Origin: Rhea pennata
Taxonomy: Eukaryota; Chordata; Aves; Rheiformes; Rheidae
Direction of reading: 5' to 3'
NCBI RefSeq assembly: GCF_028389875.1
Contig: NC_084702.1
Coordinates: 57,948,553-58,012,552, forward strand
DNA: 64,000 nt
Positions 14,715 through 22,949 of the stretch are shown in pieces (position 1 is the stretch's first letter; each line of letters starts with the position of its first letter). A program made the position numbers and the translations under genes. The notes under the pieces were generated by a model, which was not told the DNA's origin, did no database searches, and was given only the letters and a program-made list of their open reading frames with translations.

Positions 14715-15530
14715 AGAAGTATTGATCTAAACAAAAGTTTTATTTTGTTTTGTTTTTTAAGTAAGTTTAATGTTACCTGTCCTGGGCAAGACTGGAAATA
14801 ATCAAATCAAAGTAGAGGTCAGGTAGTTCAGGTTCAGTGTTGTGAATCTCTCCAGGTGAAGTGTCCTGAGACCTGACAAAGCAATACTACAAACTCAAAC
14901 ATTAAAACAAAAACTGCAATTATTCTTGTAACATTGACCCATCTCCAGCTCCCTTTGGCGAGTTTGCATTTTTTTTTTTTTTTCCTGACAGCTACTGCTG
15001 GTTGGGTTAATGTTTCTGCCCCTTCCTACAGCACAAAAAAAACATCACAGAGGAAGCTGAATTAGGATACATGAGAAATAGAGATGCTGGCAGTACAGAT
15101 CCAGTATGGTGTACAGAGCAAGACAAATACCTTTTTTCCCCTCCTTTCTGGTCAGTGTGCATTAACACAAATGTAAGAGTGGAAGCCACAAAGCTTTTAG
15201 GTGGCAGTGTGATTTGTACATTGATAGTACTCCATTACAGGCTCGCATTGGAGCGCTCATTGTCTTGCTAGCCTCTCAGTGCTTTTTAGCAGCATGGGGC
15301 TAAAACTGAAAACATTCCCAGTTCATTCTTTAATATGTAGGCATAAGTTACCTTAAGTTTTTTTTTTTTTTTTTTTTTAAAAAGAAAAAACAAGTAGTTG
15401 AATTAGTTTCTTAAGTGGTGCTCGGTTTTGTTAGAAGAGGCTAAACTTGCATATTTTCCTGTTTTCAGACACAATCCCAGAGGACTTTCAGGAATTTCAA
15501 GCTCAGCAATTTGGTGTTGGTGATATTTAA
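1662..15530 (+). CDS. THBS4: Thrombospondin-4, 3' part of gene (last 13 coding exons)
   Basis: Secreted, calcium-binding, pentameric matrix glycoprotein of tendon, muscle, heart and nervous tissue (family knowledge). I join exons 1662-1814, 3117-3221, 3521-3628, 5139-5298, 6026-6144, 6744-6796, 8377-8570, 8908-9086, 10048-10096, 10195-10391, 11020-11192, 12727-12866 and 15469-15530. They total 1692 nt, giving 563 residues plus TAA with no frame break. In residues of this visible part: 1-84 EGF-like modules, about 85-335 type 3 repeats rich in DxDxDG calcium loops and paired cysteines, about 336-563 the C-terminal lectin-like domain (starts [12 protein letters not shown]). THBS4 rather than THBS3 or COMP is judged from near-identity to recalled vertebrate TSP-4 across the C-terminal domain. 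Full-length TSP-4 has about 960 residues, so roughly 400 N-terminal residues and the promoter lie left of base 1. Oddities: KGD replaces RGD at 5262-5270, one weak donor at 5299, and a divergent last ten residues. Confidence 0.96.
3117..3221 (+). CDS. THBS4: THBS4 exon b (last EGF-like module, entry to type 3 repeats)
   Basis: 35 codons, phase 0, between TTGTTAG and AAG|GTAAGA. Encodes [15 protein letters not shown] followed by the acidic [17 protein letters not shown] segment, which links the last EGF-like module to the calcium-binding wire. Confidence 0.95.
3434..3490 (+). repeat. Uninterrupted pyrimidine tract upstream of THBS4 exon c
   Basis: 57 consecutive C/T bases lie just upstream of the acceptor at 3519-3520. 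It is much longer than a normal polypyrimidine tract and probably a simple-sequence expansion. Confidence 0.85.
3521..3628 (+). CDS. THBS4: THBS4 exon c (type 3 repeats)
   Basis: 36 codons, phase 0, between TTTTATCCAG and CAG|GTGCTG. Encodes [20 protein letters not shown] and a second DxDGDG loop, the first complete calcium-binding type 3 repeat of the visible part. An unbroken 57-nt pyrimidine run ends 30 bases upstream of the exon. Confidence 0.95.
5139..5298 (+). CDS. THBS4: THBS4 exon d (type 3 repeats, KGD site)
   Basis: 160 nt, ends in phase 1 within a glycine codon completed by GT at 6026. Encodes [20 protein letters not shown], then two further calcium loops. The tripeptide at 5262-5270 is Lys-Gly-Asp, where recalled human TSP-4 has an RGD cell-attachment motif. 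The donor GATG|GTCGGT is far from consensus. It is chosen because it alone keeps the frame and the conserved DGDGIKN junction. Confidence 0.92.
5771..5806 (+). repeat. Tandem duplication, 18-bp unit x2
   Basis: AATAAAGTGTGCATAATT at 5771-5788 is followed directly by the same unit with one A-to-G change at 5789-5806. It lies in a THBS4 intron. A similar short duplication built on ATTATATATCTTTTAG sits near 5450-5490. Confidence 0.85.
6026..6144 (+). CDS. THBS4: THBS4 exon e (type 3 repeats)
   Basis: 119 nt: two bases finishing a split glycine codon, then 39 codons. Acceptor TTTTTCATAG, donor CAG|GTTAGC. Encodes [20 protein letters not shown] with [12 protein letters not shown], a standard type 3 repeat. 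Confidence 0.94.
6744..6796 (+). CDS. THBS4: THBS4 exon f (short type 3 repeat exon)
   Basis: 53 nt between TTTTGCAG and CAG|GTATGC. Encodes [17 protein letters not shown] plus the first two bases of a serine codon. Small size and phase fit the neighbouring exons exactly. Confidence 0.93.
8377..8570 (+). CDS. THBS4: THBS4 exon g (type 3 repeats, Asp-rich run)
   Basis: 194 nt between ACTTGCAG and ATG|GTAAGC. Encodes [13 protein letters not shown], then a run of aspartates from repeated GAT/GAC codons near 8467-8493, then [19 protein letters not shown]. The acidic run is calcium-binding sequence, not a stray trinucleotide expansion. Long open frames in the other readings here are shadows of it. 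Confidence 0.95.
8908..9086 (+). CDS. THBS4: THBS4 exon h (last type 3 repeat, start of C-terminal domain)
   Basis: 179 nt between GCATTCAG and CAG|GTAAAA. The first two bases complete a split glycine codon. Encodes [13 protein letters not shown], then the boundary to the C-terminal domain at [18 protein letters not shown] and [10 protein letters not shown]. Confidence 0.95.
9752..9785 (+). repeat. GGGA-type purine repeat in THBS4 intron
   Basis: Purine-only run of GGGA and GGAA units between exons h and i. Simple sequence with no gene content. Confidence 0.8.
10048..10096 (+). CDS. THBS4: THBS4 exon i (C-terminal domain)
   Basis: 49 nt between CCCTTACAG and GTTG|GTATGT. Encodes [16 protein letters not shown] plus one base of the next glycine. 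Only 98 bp of intron separate it from the next exon. Confidence 0.94.
10195..10391 (+). CDS. THBS4: THBS4 exon j (C-terminal lectin-like domain)
   Basis: 197 nt between TATCCTCAG and AAG|GTACTG. Encodes [35 protein letters not shown] and [17 protein letters not shown], the most conserved stretch of the thrombospondin C-terminal domain. Confidence 0.96.
11020..11192 (+). CDS. THBS4: THBS4 exon k (C-terminal lectin-like domain)
   Basis: 173 nt between TTTCTGCAG and CAG|GTAAGA. Encodes [20 protein letters not shown] and [19 protein letters not shown], ending in a split arginine codon shared with the next exon. Confidence 0.95.
12331..12442 (+). repeat. Simple repeats in THBS4 intron: (TA)n, A-run, C-run
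   Basis: A (TA)n tract runs into ten A residues at 12331-12360, and a run of 13 C residues follows at about 12430-12442. They are ordinary slippage tracts in the intron between exons k and l. Confidence 0.8.
12727..12866 (+). CDS. THBS4: THBS4 exon l (C-terminal domain)
   Basis: 140 nt after the acceptor TTTTTTTAAG, before ATG|GTAATA. Encodes [20 protein letters not shown] then [19 protein letters not shown] and LKYRCN, including the C-terminal domain cysteine pair. Ends in phase 1. Confidence 0.95.
14684..14711 (+). repeat. Poly(A) tract, 28 bp
   Basis: An uninterrupted A run in the last THBS4 intron. I see no retroposed gene body immediately 5' of it. A T-run follows at 15358-15378. Confidence 0.8.
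15469..15530 (+). CDS. THBS4: THBS4 last coding exon and stop
   Basis: 62 nt after CCTGTTTTCAG. Completes an aspartate codon, then encodes [19 protein letters not shown] and the stop TAA at 15528-15530. The [10 protein letters not shown] part is conserved; the last ten residues differ from recalled mammalian TSP-4. Confidence 0.93.
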
Positions 15531-15700
15531 GGAAAGGCAAACTAACATTGCTATTGCAAACAATAAAACAATGCATTCTAAAGCCTTATATGATTGTTGT
15601 TTCAAGAGTGCAAACTGCGGCTTTTTCTCATTGATGTAACTATGTCAAACTTTTTTTTTTGTATAAAAATGAAAATAAAAGGAGACAAAATAGACTGAGG
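15531..15700 (+). terminator. THBS4: THBS4 3' UTR with poly(A) signals
   Basis: AATAAA occurs at 15562-15567, only 32 bases after the stop, and again at 15674-15679 after a T-rich stretch. The second is the likelier cleavage signal, placing the transcript end near 15695. The exact end is inferred. A short 3' UTR of this size fits mammalian THBS4. Confidence 0.6.
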
Positions 15701-16909
15701 CTTATTTATTTTCAAAGGTGCTCTAAACTCTATGAAGATTCATGCAGTGTAAAGACACCTGCTTAAAACACTCTCAGGATCAGTTTGAATCTACTACTAT
15801 CTTGGATTTACTATTAAACAAGGTGGTAGGAAGAAAGGGCAGTTTTGTCTGTCTGGTACAAGGTAGAAGCTAAGGCTTCACAAAGACAGAAAAAGAGGAG
15901 GCTGCATCCAGCAGGAAGCGAGTGTTGGAAAAGATGGGCGCTGCCTGTCAAAGCACAGCGTTTCACATAACCTCTTCCAGGCCTGCTTCGTGCCCCTGGT
16001 AAGAAAGGAGGAAGTTTCATCTCCTTCAGGGCTCTAAGTCCTTGGGAGCTTTAGAAGAGGTCTGCCAAAGGTAACTAAAAGAGCTCAATTAGACCTCGCC
16101 TCTGCCCTAGAAAACCGTGAGTACACGATCACATCTTGTAAAAACCAAAAAAAAAGCTGACTGCAGGGAGTGGTATTCCGAACTCAGATGCTGTATGACT
16201 AAAAGCCAGATTCAGACAAACAAACCAAACAGAGATAAATGCAGAATGATCCCTACAGAGAAACTAATCCTAACTTTCAAAGACTCAAAGCCAGGCTTTC
16301 ACTCAGAGCTGAGCTGAGCTCTCCAAACAGGTATTATAATCTCAGGAAAATAAATCACTAAGTTAAAAAAAAAAAAAAAAAAAAAAAAGATTGAGTTAAG
16401 AAAGAAATGGAAAAATTAAGGAAAGCCAAAACAAAAGCATCATCACTGCACAAGAGACAGTGTACACTGAATACATCCTTTTTCAGAACAAAGCTAGAAA
16501 GAAGGTAAGACAACAGCCAAGAAAAGCTGCAGAAAAGCACATTCCAGGCTACAGAACAATTCCTTTAAGAAGGGCAAAGGCAACCAGTGCTTTTACCTGG
16601 AAAGAAAAAAGGCAGAGGGATACGATAGAGTTTAAAGTCACAAGTAGCACTGACACAATGACCAGCAGCTCTTGTTTTCCAGTACAAGCCTACAAGGGAA
16701 AATACTGCATTGAACTATCAGGTGATAGCATCAAAACAAAAAATGGTTCCTGTTCCCTTTACAAAGAAAAATACCCGTAAGGTTTTGATGCTGTCAAAGG
16801 CCTGAGCTACAGGAAGACGGTTCACCAAATTTCATTTCACGTTTTCACTGCCAGTTCCAAGGCTCCGGGCTCAGTCCCCTCCGGGAGCTGCCACGATCTT
16901 GCGGCGAGG

Positions 16910-16949
16910 ATGATGATGCTGGCACGCCCCACGGACAGCCGGGGGGCAG
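16910..16949 (+). other. Possible first exon of an unannotated transcript (weak)
   Basis: Three consecutive ATG codons at 16910-16918 open a short frame that runs without stop to a perfect donor, CAG|GTAAGT, with GT at 16950-16951. The surroundings are GC-rich. I found no partner acceptor exon, so this may be chance. Confidence 0.15.
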
Positions 16950-17179
16950 GTAAGTAACGGGGCCCACGCTTGCTCGTGACAAAGCCTCCGGTGTCAGCCC
17001 CTTCCCCGTGACTTCACTAAACCAACTTCGCTCACCAAACTTTCAATGGAGGACTGAAAGCCTATTTACTCGGGGAGAGTTGTGTGTGTGGGGGGGAGGG
17101 GAGCACAGAAGGTGTTACGTTTTTGGGCAAACTGTGCTTAAAAAATGAGCAAAGACCCTTCTCTAGTCGTATGCAACTC

Positions 17180-17740
17180 TACCTGCAGCATCGTTCGGTG
17201 AGGAACTGGACGCCAGATCGCAGAGCACATTTCCATCTTCGATAATTCGCGTTTCCCTGGATGCAGCCTCTTTTCCAGAGAGCAGTCGGGCCCGAGCGGC
17301 TCTTCGGGCAGCCTGGGTGGAACAAAGTTACTCGTAGCACGTGCACCATGAGCCCAGCGCAGCCGGGGTCCTCCCGGCCGGGAGCGTGCGCACTTGCACA
17401 GCTGAGCCCCAACGTCCCTACTGTCCGGCCGCAGCAGACCGGGTGCGCGCCAGCCAGAGCGCTGCAGCACGCACAGCCTCAGCTGGGAAACGTGAAGCGG
17501 CCAAGCCAGCTGCCAAAATCCCCTCCAGCCCTCCCGCCTGTGGCCGGAGGCTCTCCTCCTGCTCGCCGACTAGCGCGAGCTCCAGCGCGTTGGAGCTTGC
17601 CAGGTTCCCAGTGCTCTCCCAGCCTACAGCATGGCCAAGCTCCCCGCGGTCGGCGGCAGGATGCTGGAAGACAGGCTACCGCCTCTCTGGCTTTGGGGCT
17701 GCCAAAGGCAACTGCACAAAGTTGCGTGTTGCAGCTAGGA
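17180..17740. promoter_or_regulatory. CpG-rich segment between the two gene ends
   Basis: CpG dinucleotides are dense here, in contrast to CpG-poor sequence on both sides. It lies about 1.5 kb past the end of THBS4 and 1.4 kb past the inferred end of SERINC5, where neither gene needs a promoter. It could drive an antisense or independent noncoding RNA, or be an enhancer. Function is inferred only. Confidence 0.4.
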
Positions 17741-19196
17741 GCTTCTGACATCCCCAGCCAGAAAAGGGATTTGCTTGCTAAACTGCCAGCACAGGAGGTA
17801 GCCAGAGCTCTGCCAGCCAGAGCAGCCTGTTGGCTCTCGTTTCAGAAGGTGATTACGGGACTATGTAACTGGATGCTAGAGCTCACCACAGTATAGCAAC
17901 ATGACAGACCTTCCCAGCTGCTGGATGGCCAGCGAATTCAAACCAGCAAAGTCTCACTCCTGCAGATAGAGCCTTGCTCTAATGCCACGCTCGAGCCTTG
18001 GGAAGCCCTCCTGCCCAAGTTTCTATCAGAGCCTGCAATCCCTGCGTATAAGCATTCAAACAACCTCCACTTGTACCACCACCTCATCCTGGCCCACTGT
18101 GCAACACACAGAGCTCCATGCGTGGCCTTTGGCAAGTAAGGACATTACAATCCTACATCTCTAAAATACAGCGTACAGCCCTTTCTTGCCACACACAGCC
18201 TAACGCGCTAAGCTGCGGTTAGCCCTAAGCAGCATCTGCAAGCACTTTGGTGCTCTTGGAGTCACACAGCTCATGCACACCAGGGTCAAAAGCCTCAGCA
18301 AAGGTTAACGCTTTCCCGAGTGCTGCAAAAACCATGACAAACACACTTCAAATGCATCTGTTCCCTAAAGCCCACCTCCAGAGCTGAGCTATGAGAAAAG
18401 ACCAAAGTCCTACGGGGGCTCGAGCAGCCAGGCTGCGCAAGCCCCCACGAAGTGCTCAGTGAAGGCTGCAGGCAAGGCGGGAGCTGCTGCTGGGCTCGGT
18501 GGCCGGCCCTCTGCTCGCTCAGACTCCACCGGCTGCATCTCGCAGCCGCGAGACGCTCATGTCCCAACCAAGCGAGCTACTGCCGTGGCTCTGGTGAACT
18601 CAGTCATGTCACCAAAGACGGCCAAAAGGCAGCTGCACCTGGGACATGCCAAAACCCCGCTTAACGGAGGCCCACGCAGAGCAAGGTGCAAAGCAGGGAC
18701 GAGGGCTGACAGAAATGCAGTGTTTTCTTCAGTACAGATCCAGGTCCTCAGCTCAGCAGCTGCCCACACCTTGCCGTTTAGATGACTGAGAAACATCAGG
18801 TATCTGTGTGCAACACAACTGCACAGGCTTCAGTGCTATACTTAGCCTGGAAAATATTTTGTTTGCACTTTCAGCATTATCCGACACATCTCGGAGAATC
18901 AGAGTATGCAGAACAAATCCCACCGACAAATCCATGCGAGCCTGCGATGCTCTGCAATCTCGTTCTGCATAAGCATAAAACAGCATGTACAGAAAAAGCC
19001 ACACAATTTTTCATAAGCCAACCTCTTTTTGTTAGACCACATCCAAACTTTGTGAACAAGAAACACTAACCAATTTACTTTTACCTGCTTGGTAACTCTT
19101 TATAGTTCATATATTTATACGCATGTAAAATTTCTCTTCAAATGAGTTGATTTTACAGTTTTATATATCACAATTCCTTTCGAATGTAAGAAAAAC

Positions 19197-19202
19197 TTTA
19201 TT
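19197..19202 (-). terminator. SERINC5: Candidate distal SERINC5 poly(A) signal
   Basis: AATAAA on the minus strand (TTTATT on plus), read CCAATAAAGTTTTTC. Cleavage would fall near 19175-19185. No coding or splice feature competes for it. Confidence 0.45.
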
Positions 19203-21169
19203 GGTCCATTAAACATTAAATCTATAACAATACATTCACTCAGTATACAAAAGGAAGTGTTTGTAAAAACCATTAACATGCTTTAAAAAGGCCAAACTGT
19301 TTTCCATTTTACAATTAGGTTCTTAGAATTCCCTCAAAGAAGTGTTACATGTACTACAGACCACATTTGCCAAAAATGTTAAACAAACTAGCAAACCTCC
19401 ATTTCCCTGGGCTATAGCTTAATAAAGTAAAACCACACGTACACACCAAAAAAGCTCCCTTGAGATATTAAAAACCTTAAAAAGGACTAATTAAAAACCT
19501 CTCACCATTGAGAAAAAGTATTTCAATTTTGAATAGTTTGCATCCAGTTTTTGAATATACCATAAAATAGACTAAACACCATGGATTTGAGGCAAGTAAA
19601 AAGCAGGCAATCAACTGTATATTCCTTGTAAATATTTGCCCAGCTTTTACATGATAAGTTGAAAATTTCATTTTCATTAAGTTTGCACAAATGGCCAACA
19701 ACACCTAAGCACCTGGACATGTATCGGTAAGAGAAAAATAAAGCTAAGGTATGAGTAACGCTACACTATTTCCCTACAGCTTTCCAAAATTTTTCTTGGC
19801 TTCGGACTGAGAATTCTTTGGCAAAACCGCAGCTCCCCTGCTGCACCCCACAGTTCTGACTAACAACAGCTTGGAAGCTCGAAGATGTTGGAGAGATTTC
19901 AAAGCTGACAACTGCAACTCTCAGTCTGTGCAAACGGCTTCTATTCTGCAGTAGTCTGAGCTATCAGAGCCTGGGAAATGGGGGAAGCCAATTCGGTTTA
20001 TATTTTAAATAAATTCAAACAATTTTCTTTGTAATAATGTATTATTAAGCAGGTGTGGAACCGTTCTAAATCAGGCGTGGAAAAAGAGATAAATAGATTT
20101 AAGGCCTACTTGAAAACTACAAAAGCAGTTGTCATGCCAATCTTCGGGCCTCAAGTCCAAAATTTCTGTTCCAAACACTGCGCTGCATATCCATATCCTC
20201 ATTTCGGGACACTCGGGCATTATGCCTTTTGGACGTTGAAAAGGCACAGAGGTATCAGTTCGTGTCCTGTTCAGAGCATAAAAAGCCAAAGCTTTCTAAG
20301 CTCTCGACCCCTGGCATTCCCTTTAGTCATGTGAATTGCTCGGTTCAAACCGGCATTTACAAAACTGAGCACAGATAAAGTAAAATTTCACTGCATTGAT
20401 TCTGTTTTCCTCCAACAAGGACTTGCAAAGGAGGAGGACCAGGCCACCTCAGAAAACAGAAGACAGGAGTTCTCACGGAGACAGAACCGAGCCAAATATC
20501 ATCATCGTGATATTTGATATATAATCATGACCCTCAACTTTGCTTCAACGCTGCAGGTCCTCCCATAAAAAGGAAAGGACCCTCTGCAGCCGGCAACAGC
20601 GTTTCTATGCCTGAGGACAGCCCAATGGACAGGGAGCAGAAGGCGAGCTAAGCAGGTTTACAACACCTTTAAAAAACAAACCCCAGGAGAAAAGGCAAAC
20701 AAAAGGAAGGGATACGGCCTGCAAGGAAAAGATACACAATTGCTTCTGAAGCTCAGAAGTGAAGATGATAATAAAACTGTAGCTGCAGAAAATCTTACTA
20801 ATCTATTCATACACTATTTCATGATATTTTGTTTCACAAAGTTATTTAGGGGAAAAGCATAAATAATTTATAACATATTATAAAAATGGACAGTGAATTA
20901 TTTTGTTACCAATCAGTTCAGAAATTCCCATGACATTGTGAGCTGCTGGTTAAAGTTAAAGCAGTGATATCTTGAGTTCCCAAACTCTCCTGATGCACTG
21001 GTCAGAAACAGAGAATTATTAGAAATCAGGTACTTGCAAGTGGGACGATTGCCTTAATAACAACATTCTAGCCCAGAAACGTCTGCACTAGTGGGTAGTG
21101 AAGCAGTTGTATGTGCACAGCTTATAATCTCAAAGCTCTTCAAGATTTGTAAAGGTGCTAAAAACAAAC

Positions 21170-21186
21170 AAATAAATAAATAAATA
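21170..21186 (-). promoter_or_regulatory. SERINC5: AU-rich element in SERINC5 3' UTR
   Basis: On the minus strand the sequence is ATTTATTTATTTATTT, giving overlapping AUUUA pentamers and the UUAUUUAUU nonamer in the mRNA. Such elements bind mRNA decay factors (established). It counts only if the 3' UTR extends this far. Confidence 0.45.
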
Positions 21187-22914
21187 GGCATGTAGTGTTC
21201 ATGATTCTGCGAAGGATAAACCCTCTCTCTGGATTATGCATACATTAGCAACACCAAATTACCCGTTTCAGAAGAAAGTGGCCCATCCAGCAAGGATTTA
21301 TTGAATAAGCTGGGTAAGTATGAGCTTTTCAAATCTCATGGAAACTCTTCAAGTTCAAAGTTAAAAGCATCACACAAGCATGATTCTGATTTGCAATCAC
21401 AGTGCAGCTCCTTAGCTAGCGTCCACCCACGAGGGCAGCCCGCACACTCTGAGGAACTAGGTGGTAAACAGCAGAAAAGTGGATCCATTTGTTTTCTACG
21501 TGTTCTTCATAAGATTTTACAGTCTCGTTCATTAGATCAGGAGTTTGGGTTCAGAGGTTTGCTTTTCGAGCTTGTCCCCTGGTTTTACCCCAGAGAAGAA
21601 CCAGTAAATAATTTGGGCTCTGAGTTGCCTTTGTGAGAAAAACTAAAACTGTTCCAGTCTCAGGCAGAAGTGCAGCAGCAAACTTCCAAATAACTTCTCC
21701 TCTAATAGGGAATTTGAAAAAGTAGGACAACACCAGTAAAATAATTCCACCCTCCCGGCAGGGCTAACTCCTGCCAACACCCTCTGCTCCTCCAAGAGGC
21801 AATTAAACCGTAACATTAGTTGAAATTCAAGTTAAACTAGAGAAAACAAGGACATGTTCCCTGGTCTTCTAGTCTTTAAAACTGACAGCTTTCTCGCTTC
21901 ATACAGCTGGAAAATACTAAGGCACAGAAATACTGCACAGCTCGTCTCTGGTCAGGAACAAATCCTAGAACGGTCATGGTACAAAGCACACGTCCGTGCA
22001 GAGACACTGCAGCGCTGACCACGCCGAGCAGGGCAGCAACCTGCGCTTGCAGGTGTGGAGACAGAAAGTTCTGTCCACGGCTTAAATGCAAGTGTACACC
22101 ACCGCTACTTTCATTTATTTACTAAAGCGTCAGGTTACCTGTGAGTTTTCCCAGTTCGTCCTCCCCTGCGCAGTCACATCCCAAGCCAGGCTGCTCCCCA
22201 GGAGTTTGTCAGGCATAGGTTAGGGGTCTTCCACGTGCGCAGCGAGGACGACTGCGCCGCGCGTGCGCCAGCTGTAACGCGCAAGGCACCACCACGCTGT
22301 CCCAGGCTCGGTTTGGGCTGCATGGCTCCAGCGCCACCTGAATTATTAGCTCGGAGAGCAGCATGTATGAAGGCACTTAAAAAAAATATTAAAAAGCCTA
22401 TTTGTGTGAACTGTTCACAATCTATGAATGGGATATTTGAATCTTAAAAATCCTAGTCTAGGATTTTATGAAGTAGTTGAACGTGGGAAGTTCACAGTAC
22501 AGGTTTTACAACTAATGCTAAGTCTACAATATTTGCCTGCGCTGCAGGAAGTGATTCCTCGCTAAGGAAATAGAGGCTTTGCACACTGAGGCGCCCAACA
22601 GTCACTGTTTCCTCAGAAAGGTCTCAAATCCACAGCTGGATTTGGAGCCTCTATGTGGAAAGCCAGGTCCAACTGAAAGTTATTTTTGGAGTCTTCTCCC
22701 ATAATACTAGTTAAGAAGCAAACAAAGCAGAGGAGTTCCACACTGCCCCATTCCCATCCTACGTATACCTGCAGACCTTGATAAATTTAAGGTCAACAGT
22801 GGGTGGACCAGGAGGATGAAGGAGTAACTCAGTGACTCAGTGAGGCGAGTGCTGTGTAAGAAAAACAGACTCATGCCTCACTCTGGAGTTTCCTCTTATG
22901 ACCCTATTTTCTCC

Positions 22915-22949
<35 letters not shown>

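Larger units (their letters stand above)
15701..19174. other. Spacer between the convergent ends of THBS4 and SERINC5
   Basis: It lies between the inferred ends of the two convergent transcripts. It holds a poly(A) run at about 16365-16388, a CpG-rich segment at 17180-17740, and a CAG|GTAAGT motif on the plus strand at 16947-16952. The longest open frame, 17261-17896 plus, is Pro/Ala/Ser-rich with no family I recognise and falls in the CpG-rich segment, so I do not call a gene. Confidence 0.5.

Noticed and set aside
17261..17896. 211-codon plus-strand frame in the spacer
   Set aside because: Pro/Ala/Gln/Ser-rich, overlaps other open frames in the CpG-rich segment, and has no recognisable domain.
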